From Salinilacustrithrix flava (GTDB lineage Bacteria; Actinomycetota; Acidimicrobiia; Acidimicrobiales; Salinilacustritrichaceae), in NCBI RefSeq assembly GCF_041228405.1, contig NZ_CP133888.1, forward strand, positions 310,001-374,000: DNA of 64,000 nt. The letters run 5' to 3'. A program made the translations under genes and the position numbers. Position 1 is the first letter of the stretch. Every line of letters begins with the position of its first letter. Shown piece after piece: positions 33,685-41,838 of this stretch. Under the pieces are notes generated by a model, which did not search any database, had not been told where the DNA came from, and saw only the letters and a list, made by a program, of their open reading frames with translations.

Positions 33685-34629
33685 ATGGCCCGCATCTCCA
33701 CGCGCATCACCGACCTCCTCGGCATCGATGTGCCGATCATCCAGGCTCCCATGGGGTGGATCGCCCGGTCCCAGCTCGCCGCGGCGGTGTCCGAGGCCGG
33801 AGGCCTCGGGATCATCGAGACCTCCTCCGGCGAGCTCGACAACGTCAAGGCCGAGATCGCCAAGATGCGGGACCTCACCGACAAGCCCTTCGGCGTGAAC
33901 ATCGCTCAGGCGTTCGTGCGCGACCCCGGCATCGTCGACTTCGTCGTCGACCAGGGCGTGCGCTTCGTGACCACCTCCGCCGGCGACCCGACCAAGTACA
34001 CCGCCCAGCTCAAGGACGCCGGCCTCACCGTCTTCCACGTCGTGCCCACCCTGCAGGGGGCCCTGAAGGCCCTCGACGCCGGCGTCGACGGCCTGGTCGT
34101 CGAGGGTGGCGAGGGCGGCGGCTTCAAGAACCCCCGCGACGTGGCCTCCATGGTCCTGCTGCCCCTCGTGGCCCAGCACACCGACGTGCCGATCATCGCG
34201 GCCGGCGGGATGGTCGACGGCCCGACGATGGCGGCGGCCTTCGCCCTCGGCGCCGAGGGCGTGCAGATGGGCACCCGGATGGTGTCGGCAGCCGAGTCGC
34301 CCGTGCACGACAACTGGAAGCAGGCCATCGTCGGTGCCGCCGAGACCGACACCGTGTTCCTCAACCGGCACAGCCGCCCCGGCCTCCGGGCCTTGCGGAC
34401 CGAGCGCACCACCGAGCTGGAGCGCCAGGACTCGGTGGACCTCGGCGAGGCGTTCGGCTCGGTGCTCGACCTCTACTTCGGCGGGGACCTCGAAGCGGGC
34501 GTCGCGCTCACGGGGCAGGTGGCCGGCCGCATCGACGCCGTCCGGCCTGTGGCCGAGATCATCGACGAGTGCGTGGCCGGGTTCCACGAGACCATCGCCC
34601 GGTTGGGCAGGTACGGAGCCGCCACGTGA
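33685..34629 (+). CDS. Nitronate monooxygenase family protein
   Basis: This 314-residue FMN-dependent TIM-barrel enzyme belongs to the 2-nitropropane dioxygenase/enoyl-reductase-like group. It shows IIQAPMGWIARSQLAAAVSE, KPFGVNIAQ, VVEGGEGGGFKNP and IIAAGGMVDGPTMAAAFALG with GVQMGTRM (phosphate-binding Gly loops). The catalytic His of true nitronate monooxygenases is expected in a GHxG-like segment, which here reads EGGEGGG. The substrate may therefore differ. The stop overlaps the CorA start by 4 bp (GTGA). Confidence 0.87.
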   Translation: MARISTRITDLLGIDVPIIQAPMGWIARSQLAAAVSEAGGLGIIETSSGELDNVKAEIAKMRDLTDKPFGVNIAQAFVRDPGIVDFVVDQGVRFVTTSAGDPTKYTAQLKDAGLTVFHVVPTLQGALKALDAGVDGLVVEGGEGGGFKNPRDVASMVLLPLVAQHTDVPIIAAGGMVDGPTMAAAFALGAEGVQMGTRMVSAAESPVHDNWKQAIVGAAETDTVFLNRHSRPGLRALRTERTTELERQDSVDLGEAFGSVLDLYFGGDLEAGVALTGQVAGRIDAVRPVAEIIDECVAGFHETIARLGRYGAAT

Positions 34630-35720
34630 CCGACATCGCCGCCGAAGCCCGGAGCCGGCTGTTCCACGTCGACGCCGACGGCCGCCGATCGGAGCTGCCC
34701 GACCACCGGATCGACGAGATCGAGGGCGGCTGGTTCTGGCTCGACCTGCAGTCGCCGTCGGAGGCTCGCACCCACGAGATCGCCGAGCGCTTCGAGCTGC
34801 ACCGCATCACCCGGGAGGATCTGCTCGAGCAGCAGATCCCGAAGTTCGACGACCTCGACCGCTACAAGGTGTTCGTGGTCCACGCCCTCGCGCCGGACGC
34901 CGACGTGCTGCGCACCACCGAGGTCGACGTGGTGGTCGGGAAGGACTGGATCATCACGGTCCACGCCGGCGCCGTTCGCAGCATCGACGTGCTCACCGAG
35001 CGGATCCACCGGGACGACTTCACCCTCGACGGCCCGTTCCACCTGGCCTGCCGCCTGTTCGAGCTCGTCGGCGAGCGGTACCTGCCGCTCCTCGACGACG
35101 TCGACGCCCAGGTGCTCGACCTCGAGGAGGGCGCGGTCGAGGGCGACCCCGCCGTCCTCCCCGACATCCACGCGCTGCGGCGCGACATCGCGCTGCTCCG
35201 CCGGAGCCTGTCACCCCAGCGCCGCATGCTCGAGCTGCTGACCCGGTCCCACAGCGATCGCACCGGCCCCGCCGGCCGGGACCTCGCCGACGCGCTCGAC
35301 CACCACGCCCACATGATCGAGTCCCTCGACAGCGCCCACCAGATGGTGGCCACGCTCGTCGACACCTACCGCAGCGCGACGGCCGAGCGCCTGAACGAGG
35401 TCATGAAGGTGCTCACCGTGTTCTCGGCCATCTTCCTGCCGATGACGCTGGTGGCCGGCATCTACGGCATGAACTTCCAGCGGATGCCCGAGCTGGACGA
35501 GTCCTGGGGCTACCCCATGGCGCTCGGGTCGATGGTGCTCATCGCGATCGGCCTCTGGCTCTACTTCGTGCGCCGCGGCTTCATCGGCGGGCCGAAGCTG
35601 CGCCGGGTGCTCAAGCCGGCGCGGGCCGTGGGCCGGGTCGGGCGAGGCCTGGCCTCGGCTGCGGTGCAGCCGGTGCGCGCCGCCACCCGCCGCGTGAACG
35701 GTGGCGACGCGCCCGACTGA
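34626..35720 (+). CDS. corA: CorA-family magnesium/divalent cation channel
   Basis: This 364-residue CorA-type channel has a long cytoplasmic N-terminal domain and a helical neck. Near the C terminus it has the two membrane helices VLTVFSAIFLPMTLVAGIYG and MALGSMVLIAIGLWLYFVRR. The selectivity motif YGMNF closes the first helix. A basic C-terminal tail of 45 residues (KLRRVLKPARAVGRVGRG) is longer than usual. It starts with GTG and is translationally coupled to the nitronate monooxygenase gene. Confidence 0.93.
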   Translation: MTDIAAEARSRLFHVDADGRRSELPDHRIDEIEGGWFWLDLQSPSEARTHEIAERFELHRITREDLLEQQIPKFDDLDRYKVFVVHALAPDADVLRTTEVDVVVGKDWIITVHAGAVRSIDVLTERIHRDDFTLDGPFHLACRLFELVGERYLPLLDDVDAQVLDLEEGAVEGDPAVLPDIHALRRDIALLRRSLSPQRRMLELLTRSHSDRTGPAGRDLADALDHHAHMIESLDSAHQMVATLVDTYRSATAERLNEVMKVLTVFSAIFLPMTLVAGIYGMNFQRMPELDESWGYPMALGSMVLIAIGLWLYFVRRGFIGGPKLRRVLKPARAVGRVGRGLASAAVQPVRAATRRVNGGDAPD

Positions 35721-35726
35721 GCGTCG

Positions 35727-37277
35727 CTACTCCTGGCCGTCGCGGAGGAAGCGGCGCAGGATCTTGCCCGAGGCCGACTTCGGGATCTCCTCGATGAACT
35801 CGACCAGGCGGAGCTGCTTGTAGTTGGCGACCTTGCCGGCCACGAAGGCCTTGACGTCGTCCTCGGTGAGCTCCTGGCCCGGGGCCACGACCACGAACGC
35901 CTTGGGCAGCTCGCCGGCCTCCTCGTCGGGGATGCCGATGACGGCGGCGTCGGCGATGGCCGGGTGGCTGACGAGCAGCGCCTCCAGCTCCGCCGGCGGC
36001 ACCTGGAAGCCCTTGAACTTGATGAGCTCCTTGACCCGGTCGACGATCGAGAAGTGCCCGTCCTCGTCGAGCTCGGCGACGTCGCCGGTGTGCAGCCAAC
36101 CGTCCTCGTCGATGGTGCTGCGGGTGGCCTCCTCGTTGTTCAGGTAGCCCTTCATGACCTGGGGGCCCCTGACCCACAGCTCGCCCCGGCCGCCGACGTC
36201 CTGGTCCTCGCCGTCGGCGTCGACGATGCGGCACTCGGTGTTGGGCACGGTGACCCCGGAGGTGCCCGGCTTGTACTGACCGGCCGGCGTGGCGTGGGAC
36301 ACGGGGGACAGCTCGCTCATGCCGTAGCCCTGGACGACCTCGGTGCCGATGCGGGCCGCGGCCTCCTCGGCGAGCTCGGCGCCGAGCGGGGCGGCCCCGG
36401 AGAACACCTGGCGCAGCGAGGACAGGTCGTACTCGGCCACCAGCGGGTGCTTGGCGAAGGCGAGCACCATCGGGGGGACGGCGAAGAAGCGGGTGACCTT
36501 CTGCTCCTGGATCGCCTCGAGCGCCTGCTGGAGGTCGAAGCGGGGCATGGTGATGACGCGCACGCCGTTGGCGAGCAGCCCGTTCATCAGCACCTGCATG
36601 CCGTAGATGTGGAAGAACGGCAGGGCGGCGATGGCCACCTCGTCGTCGCCGTAGGTGATGACGGGCTCGCACTGGGCGATGTTGGCCACCAGGTTGTGGT
36701 GGGTGAGCATGACGCCCTTGGGCAGGCCGGTGGTGCCCGAGGAGTAGGGCAGCACGACGACGTGCTCCATCGGGTCGACCTCGACCTGCTCGATCGGGTC
36801 GCCGAACAGGGAGGTGAGCGGGGTCGTGCCCTCGGCGCCGTCCATGGTCACGATCTCGGTGACCGAGGTGCCCTCGATGGCCGCCTGCGCGGTCTCGACG
36901 AACATCCCGATCGTGACGAGCAGCTCGGCTTCGGAGTCCTGCAGCTGGTGACGGACCTCGTCGGCGGTGTAGGTCGGGTTGATGGTGGTGTTGGTGCCGC
37001 CGGCGACCGCGACGCCGTGGAAGACGATGGCGTACTCGGGCAGGTTCGGCGCCATGATCGCCACCGTCTTGCCCGGGCCGATGCCCTTGGCCTGGAGCCC
37101 GCCGGCCAGCGCGTGGATGGCCTGCTTCAGCGCACCGAACGTGTAGCCACGTCCGCTCCCGACCTCCTCGATCGCCTGGCGGTCGGCGAGCTCGTCAGCA
37201 CGTCGCAGGACGAACTCGGTGATGGGCACCGACGGGATGTCGACGTCGGCGAACTTGCTCTTGTGGACGATGGCCAT
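35727..37277 (-). CDS. AMP-dependent acyl-CoA ligase (4-coumarate-CoA ligase-like)
   Basis: This 516-residue adenylate-forming ligase has the P-loop PYSSGTTGLPKGVMLTHHN, VQGYGMSELSPVSHATPAGQ, the ATP-binding TGDVAELDEDGHFSIVDRVK and the C-terminal catalytic Lys in PKSASGKILRRFLRD. It resembles 4-coumarate-CoA/aryl-CoA or fatty-acyl-CoA ligases; the acid is unknown. It converges with CorA (6 bp apart) and is divergent from a second ligase gene. Confidence 0.9.
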   Translation of the reverse strand: MAIVHKSKFADVDIPSVPITEFVLRRADELADRQAIEEVGSGRGYTFGALKQAIHALAGGLQAKGIGPGKTVAIMAPNLPEYAIVFHGVAVAGGTNTTINPTYTADEVRHQLQDSEAELLVTIGMFVETAQAAIEGTSVTEIVTMDGAEGTTPLTSLFGDPIEQVEVDPMEHVVVLPYSSGTTGLPKGVMLTHHNLVANIAQCEPVITYGDDEVAIAALPFFHIYGMQVLMNGLLANGVRVITMPRFDLQQALEAIQEQKVTRFFAVPPMVLAFAKHPLVAEYDLSSLRQVFSGAAPLGAELAEEAAARIGTEVVQGYGMSELSPVSHATPAGQYKPGTSGVTVPNTECRIVDADGEDQDVGGRGELWVRGPQVMKGYLNNEEATRSTIDEDGWLHTGDVAELDEDGHFSIVDRVKELIKFKGFQVPPAELEALLVSHPAIADAAVIGIPDEEAGELPKAFVVVAPGQELTEDDVKAFVAGKVANYKQLRLVEFIEEIPKSASGKILRRFLRDGQE

Positions 37278-37284
37278 GGCGCCG

Positions 37285-37290
37285 AGCCTA
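37285..37290 (-). promoter_or_regulatory. -10 hexamer TAGGCT for acyl-CoA ligase
   Basis: It lies 7 nt before the ATG at 37277. Confidence 0.4.
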
Positions 37291-37336
37291 CGGGGCCGGG
37301 CCGGGGCGGCCCACGGCGGGTGCGAGGATGCGGGGC

Positions 37337-38791
37337 GTGGTTGCCGACCCCTACGCCATGCTGGTCACCGGTCACGACGGTGACCGTGCCTGCCTGCTCC
37401 TCGACGACGGCGACGTCTGGACCTACGCCGACCTGGATCGGCGCAGTGACGAGCTGGCGGGCGCCCTGCGCGCGTGTGGGGTGGACGCCGGTGACCGGGT
37501 GGTCGTGCAGGTGGACAAGTCCGCCGATGCGGTCGCCCTCTACCTCGCCTGCCTGCGATCGGGCGCCGTGCACGTGCCGATCAACACCGCCTACACCACC
37601 TCCGAGGTGGCCGGACTCGTCGACGACGCCCGCCCGTCGCTGTTCGTCGGGCGGGCCGGTGCCCCGGCACCGGAGGGCGTGCGCGCCGAGACCCTCGGCA
37701 CCGGCGGCGACGGCACGCTCCCCGGGTTCGCTTCTGCCGGTACGGCCCCGGTCCCCCGGTCGAGCGACGACTGGGCGGCGATGCTGTACACCTCGGGCAC
37801 GACGGGCCGTCCGAAGGGAGCGATGCTCTCGTGCGGGAACCTCGTGTCCAACGCCCGGGCCCTGGTCCGCGCCTGGCGCTTCGAGCCCGACGACGTGCTG
37901 GTCCACGTGCTCCCGGTGTTCCACGTCCACGGCCTGTTCGTCGCCCTGCACTGCGCGCTGGCCGTCGGCGCAGCCGTCCGGCTGCACGAACGCTTCGACG
38001 TCGACGCGGTGGTCGCCGACCTGTCCCGCAGCACGGTGCTCATGGGGGTGCCGACGCACTACCACCGGCTCCTCGCCCATCCCGACCTGGACGCGGCGCG
38101 CTGCGCCGGCATGCGCCTGTTCACCTCGGGCTCCGCACCCCTGCCGGCGCACGAGCACACCGCGTTCGCGGCGCGCACCGGTCACCGCATCGTCGAGCGC
38201 TACGGCATGACCGAGACGATGATCCTGACCTCGAACCCCTACGACGGCGATCGCGTCGCCGGCACGGTCGGATACGCCCTCGACGGCATCGAGCTGCGCG
38301 TCGCCGACGGCGATGGCGCGCCGGTGCCAGCGGGGACATCGGGGACCGTCGAGGTCCGGGGACCGAACCTGTTCCTCGGCTACTGGAACCGGCCGGATGC
38401 GACCGCGGCGGCCATGCGAGCCGACGGCTTCTTCGTCACCGGCGACGTCGGCCACCTGGACGAGGACGGCCGCCTCACCCTGGCGGGGCGGGCCAGCGAC
38501 CTCATCATCTCCGGCGGCTACAACGTGTACCCGAAGGAGATCGAGCTGGTCCTCGACCAGGCCCCCGGGGTCGACGAGTCCGCGGTCATCGGGGTGTCCG
38601 ACCCGGACCTCGGTGAGGCCGTCGTCGCCGTGGTCGTCGCCGACGGGCCCCTGGACGAGGCCGCGGTGCTCGACGCCTGCGAGGGCCTGGCCCGGTTCAA
38701 GCGCCCCCGCCGCCTCGTCGTGGTCGACGAGCTGCCCCGCAACGCGATGGGCAAGGTGCAGAAGGCGGTGCTCCGCCAGCAGCTGGGCTGA
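37337..38791 (+). CDS. matB: AMP-forming acyl-CoA synthetase, malonyl-CoA synthetase-like
   Basis: This 484-residue adenylate-forming enzyme is shorter than most ligases, as in MatB malonyl-CoA synthetases. It has MLYTSGTTGRPKGAMLSCGN and LPVFHVHGLFVALHCAL (a MatB-like block). Further blocks are GVPTHYHRLL, IVERYGMTETMILTSNPYDG with the Arg-Tyr-Gly signature, GDVGHLDEDGRLTLAGRASD and NAMGKVQK with the catalytic Lys. It could make malonyl-CoA or methylmalonyl-CoA from the free acid. I favour GTG 37337, with GAGG at proper distance; an ATG three codons upstream is possible. Confidence 0.75.
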   Translation: MVADPYAMLVTGHDGDRACLLLDDGDVWTYADLDRRSDELAGALRACGVDAGDRVVVQVDKSADAVALYLACLRSGAVHVPINTAYTTSEVAGLVDDARPSLFVGRAGAPAPEGVRAETLGTGGDGTLPGFASAGTAPVPRSSDDWAAMLYTSGTTGRPKGAMLSCGNLVSNARALVRAWRFEPDDVLVHVLPVFHVHGLFVALHCALAVGAAVRLHERFDVDAVVADLSRSTVLMGVPTHYHRLLAHPDLDAARCAGMRLFTSGSAPLPAHEHTAFAARTGHRIVERYGMTETMILTSNPYDGDRVAGTVGYALDGIELRVADGDGAPVPAGTSGTVEVRGPNLFLGYWNRPDATAAAMRADGFFVTGDVGHLDEDGRLTLAGRASDLIISGGYNVYPKEIELVLDQAPGVDESAVIGVSDPDLGEAVVAVVVADGPLDEAAVLDACEGLARFKRPRRLVVVDELPRNAMGKVQKAVLRQQLG

Positions 38792-38797
38792 CGGGGC

Positions 38798-38819
38798 GCG
38801 ACGTCAGCACTGCCAGTTC
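38798..38819 (-). repeat. 22-bp intergenic motif, copy 2
   Basis: On the minus strand it begins GAACTGGCAGTGCTGACGTC. It lies between the convergent MatB-like and cytochrome c genes. Confidence 0.5.
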
Positions 38820-38836
38820 GCAGGGGTGGGTGGCCC

Positions 38837-39256
38837 TCAGGGGGTGTCGCCGCCCCAGGCTTGCCGCTGGGTGTCGCGGATGTAGGCGATGACCGCATCG
38901 ACGTCGGCCTCGGACAGGTCCGGGATCGGTGGCATGGCGGCGAAGTCCCAGTGGTGGGGCTGGACGCCCTGGGCGACGGCGGCGCGGATCGCGGAGTCCG
39001 GGTGGTGGTCGGGCGCGTAGATCTCGTGCAGCAGCGGCGGCCCGGCCAGCCCGCCGCGCAACCCCTCGCCGTGGCAGGTGGCGCAGCTCTGCTCGAACAC
39101 CTCCTCACCGAGGGCCAGCTCCTCGGGGGAGCCGGGGGCGGGTGGCTCCTCGGAGGAGCCGCCGCTGACGACGAGCACCACGGCCACCACGGCGGCGAGC
39201 GCCACCACGACGACCGGGATCGCCCACGAGGTGGTGCGGTTCCGCGCAGCGGTCAT
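38837..39256 (-). CDS. Membrane-anchored monoheme c-type cytochrome
   Basis: This 139-residue protein has an N-terminal membrane anchor (residues 11-31), a Ser/Pro/Glu linker and a cytochrome c class I domain. The heme motif is CATCHGEGL, and the axial Met is probably in DFAAMPPIPDLSEADVDAVI. It is exposed outside the membrane and should carry electrons in respiration or to an oxidoreductase. Its ATG overlaps the DUF952 stop (ATGA). It is the third gene of an acyl-CoA dehydrogenase operon, an unusual company for a cytochrome. Confidence 0.88.
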   Translation of the reverse strand: MTAARNRTTSWAIPVVVVALAAVVAVVLVVSGGSSEEPPAPGSPEELALGEEVFEQSCATCHGEGLRGGLAGPPLLHEIYAPDHHPDSAIRAAVAQGVQPHHWDFAAMPPIPDLSEADVDAVIAYIRDTQRQAWGGDTP

Positions 39257-39615
39257 CGGTTCCTCCCCAGGTCCAGCCGTCCGTCAGGGCCCATCGGCAC
39301 GGGCTCGGCCGACGTCACGGCATCGACGGGGATGGGCCCGTAGACGTGGGGGAACCGCTCGCCGCTGCGCGCCTCCTCCACCACGACGTCGACGTCCAGC
39401 CGGTCCGGGTCGATGCGCAGCAGCACGATGTCGTCCCGGCCGCGGTAGTAGCGGTCGGCCGTGGCCTGCACCTGCTCGGGGAACGAGCAGTGGATGAAGC
39501 CCTCCTCCTCGAGGGAGGTGTCGATCGTCGAGCGCTGGTAGGAGCCGCGAGCCCGCGCCCGCTCCCACTCCCCCGCCACGGCGAGGTGCAGGAGCGGGCC
39601 AGGGACGTCGCTCAA
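39253..39615 (-). CDS. DUF952 family protein
   Basis: This 120-residue protein has the DUF952 pattern: LLHLAVAGEWERARARGSYQ, then EEEGFIHCSFPEQV and DRLDVDVVVEEARSGERFPH with VYGPIPVDAV. Its fold relates to ADP-ribosyl-hydrolase/glutathione-transferase-like barrels in annotations, but its function is unknown. The only suitable start is TTG 39615, which overlaps the acyl-CoA dehydrogenase stop (TTGA). Its own stop overlaps the cytochrome start, so three genes are tightly coupled. Confidence 0.75.
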   Translation of the reverse strand: MSDVPGPLLHLAVAGEWERARARGSYQRSTIDTSLEEEGFIHCSFPEQVQATADRYYRGRDDIVLLRIDPDRLDVDVVVEEARSGERFPHVYGPIPVDAVTSAEPVPMGPDGRLDLGRNR

Positions 39616-40913
39616 GCCGGTCCGGCGAAGATGCCTTCGGCCTCGTTGCTCGGCCCGACCGGGGCCGGCTCGCTGTACTGGGCGGTCTCGTGGCGGGCGA
39701 CGACGAAGTGGTGCACCTCGTCGGGGCCGTCCGCCAGGCGCAGGGTGCGCTGGGACGTGTACATGCCGGCGAGGGGGGTCCACTCCGAGACGCCGGTGGC
39801 ACCGTGGACCTGGATGGCCTCGTCGATGATCTGGCAGATCTTCTCCGGGACCATGGCCTTGACCGCGCTGACGTAGACCCGGGCCTCCTGGTTGCCGAGC
39901 ACGTCCATGGCCTTGGCCGCCTTGAGCACCATGAGCCGGCAGGCGTCGAGCTCGATGCGCGCCCGCGAGACCGTCTCCATGTTCTTGCCGAGGCTCAGGA
40001 TCGGCTTGCCGAACGCCTCGCGGAACTTGGCCCGCCGGATCAGCAGCTCGAGGGCCTTCTCGCCCTGGCCGATGGCCCGCATGCAGTGGTGGATCCGGCC
40101 GGGGCCGAGGCGGACCTGGCTGATCTCGAAGCCGCGACCCTCGCCGAGCAGCATGTTCGAGGTGGGCACGCGCACATCGGTGAAGCGCAGGTGCATGTGG
40201 CCGTGCGGGGCGTCGTCGTGGCCGAAGACGTGCATCGGGCCGAGGATCTCCACGCCCGGCGTGTCCATCGGGACGAGGATCTGGGACTGCTGCCGATGCG
40301 GCGGTGCGTCCGGATCCGTCTGGCACATGACGATCATGATCTTGCAGCGGGGGTCGCCGGCGCCGGAGATGTAGTACTTCTCACCGTTGAGGACGTACTC
40401 GTCGCCGTCCTTGATCGCCTGCAGCCGGACGTTCTTGGCGTCGGAGGAGGCCACGTCGGGCTCGGTCATGGCGAAGGCGGAGCGGATCTCCCCGTTGAGC
40501 AGCGGTTCGAGCCACTGCTTCTTCTGCTCTGGCGTGCCGACCCGCTCGAGCACCTCCATGTTGCCCGTGTCGGGGGCGGAGCAGTTGAGGCTCTCGGAGC
40601 CGAGCGGGTACTTGCCGAGCTCGACGGCGATGTAGGCGTAGTCGAGGTTGGACAGGCCGCCCACCTCGGAGTCGGGCAGGAAGAAGTTCCACAGCCCGGC
40701 CTCCCGGGCCTTGGCCTTGGCGCCGTCGAGCAGCTCGAGCTGACCCGGCGCGTAGTCCCACCGGTTCTCCCGGTTCTCGCCGAGCTTGAAGTACTCCTCC
40801 TGCATCGGCGCCACGACCTCTTCGAGGAACTGCGTGACCCGCTTCAGCAGCGGCTTGGCCTCCTCGCTCATCCGCAGGTCGAACAGCTCGGCTGGTTCTT
40901 CAGGGGTGCCCAT
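39612..40913 (-). CDS. Acyl-CoA dehydrogenase family protein
   Basis: This 433-residue flavoprotein has FAMTEPDVASSDAKNVRLQA (FAD loop), LNGEKYYISGAGDPRCKIMI, LGPGRIHHCMRAIGQGEKAL, GKPILSLGKNMETVSRARIE and the C-terminal QVHGATGVSEWTPLAGMY with RLADGPDEVHH. The catalytic base of medium-chain enzymes (Glu in the C-terminal YEGT region) is replaced by an Asp in this region (LADGPDEVH), as in FadE/CaiA-like or ACAD10/11-like groups. The substrate is unknown. It is the first gene of the operon with DUF952 and cytochrome c. Confidence 0.88.
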   Translation of the reverse strand: MGTPEEPAELFDLRMSEEAKPLLKRVTQFLEEVVAPMQEEYFKLGENRENRWDYAPGQLELLDGAKAKAREAGLWNFFLPDSEVGGLSNLDYAYIAVELGKYPLGSESLNCSAPDTGNMEVLERVGTPEQKKQWLEPLLNGEIRSAFAMTEPDVASSDAKNVRLQAIKDGDEYVLNGEKYYISGAGDPRCKIMIVMCQTDPDAPPHRQQSQILVPMDTPGVEILGPMHVFGHDDAPHGHMHLRFTDVRVPTSNMLLGEGRGFEISQVRLGPGRIHHCMRAIGQGEKALELLIRRAKFREAFGKPILSLGKNMETVSRARIELDACRLMVLKAAKAMDVLGNQEARVYVSAVKAMVPEKICQIIDEAIQVHGATGVSEWTPLAGMYTSQRTLRLADGPDEVHHFVVARHETAQYSEPAPVGPSNEAEGIFAGPA

Positions 40914-41051
40914 GGTGGGTGCGTCCTCTCGTACGTGGTCGGCCCCGTCCCTGGGGGCCCTCCGTCGAATGTAGGCCCAACGACGTCCCACCCACCCCTC
41001 GTCCCGGTTCCGACCCGTCGGTTCGCGGGCTGCTTCAGTAGAAACCCCCGC

Positions 41052-41822
41052 ATGGCTCTCAGCACCGACTTCCGCCTCGACGGCCGGGTGGCGATCGTGA
41101 CCGGCGCCTCGAGCGGCATCGGCCATCGCTTCGCCCAGGTGCTCGCCGAGCAGGGGGCGGTCGTCCTCGCCGCCGCCCGCCGGGTCGACCGGCTCGAGGA
41201 CCTGGCCGCCACCAGCGAGCGCATCCACGCCGCCGCCTGCGACGTCGCCGACGACGCCCAGCTGGAGGCCCTGGTCGAGCGCGCGGTCGCCGACCACGGC
41301 CGCATCGACATCGTGGTGAACAACGCCGGCACCACCGACGCCGTCACCCCGGCCGAGCACGAGGACCCGGCCCTGTTCCGCCACGTGGTCGACGTGAACA
41401 TGAACGCCTGCTTCGTGCTCGCCGCCACCGCGGCCCGCCAGATGATCGTCCAGGAGCAGGGCGGCTCGGTCATCAACATCGCGTCCGTGCACGGCCTCGT
41501 CGCCGCGGCACCCAACGCCCAGGCCGCCTACGCCGCGTCCAAGGGCGGCCTCGTCAACCTGACCCGCGAGCTGGCGGCCCAGTGGGCCAAGCACCGGATC
41601 CGGGTGAACGCCATCGCCCCGGGCTACTTCGAGACCGAGCTCACCCAGGCCATGTTCGTCGGCGAGGACGCCGGCCTGCGTTACATCCGCCGCAACACGC
41701 TGCTCGGTCGGCCCGGCGAGCTCGCGGAGCTGGACGGCCCGCTGCTGCTGCTGGCATCCGATGCCGGGTCCTACATCACCGGACAGACCATCGCGGTCGA
41801 CGGGGGCTGGACCGCCCGCTGA
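41052..41822 (+). CDS. SDR-family oxidoreductase
   Basis: This 256-residue short-chain dehydrogenase has the NAD(P) loop TGASSGIG, NNAGTT, the catalytic Ser in INIASVHG, the Tyr-Lys pair YAASKGG and the C-terminal TGQTIAVDGGW. A basic residue pair (ARRVDRL) after the second strand favours NADP(H). It acts as a carbonyl reductase or alcohol dehydrogenase of unknown substrate. A TAGAAA lies 7 nt before the ATG. It is divergent from the acyl-CoA dehydrogenase operon. Confidence 0.92.
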   Translation: MALSTDFRLDGRVAIVTGASSGIGHRFAQVLAEQGAVVLAAARRVDRLEDLAATSERIHAAACDVADDAQLEALVERAVADHGRIDIVVNNAGTTDAVTPAEHEDPALFRHVVDVNMNACFVLAATAARQMIVQEQGGSVINIASVHGLVAAAPNAQAAYAASKGGLVNLTRELAAQWAKHRIRVNAIAPGYFETELTQAMFVGEDAGLRYIRRNTLLGRPGELAELDGPLLLLASDAGSYITGQTIAVDGGWTAR

Positions 41823-41838
41823 CCCGCCCTCACGGGTC
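41821..41838. terminator. Short hairpin between convergent SDR and CapA-like genes
   Basis: GACCCG (41821-41826) and CGGGTC (41833-41838) pair around a 6-base loop. The stem overlaps both stop codons, so it could serve both directions. Confidence 0.35.
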
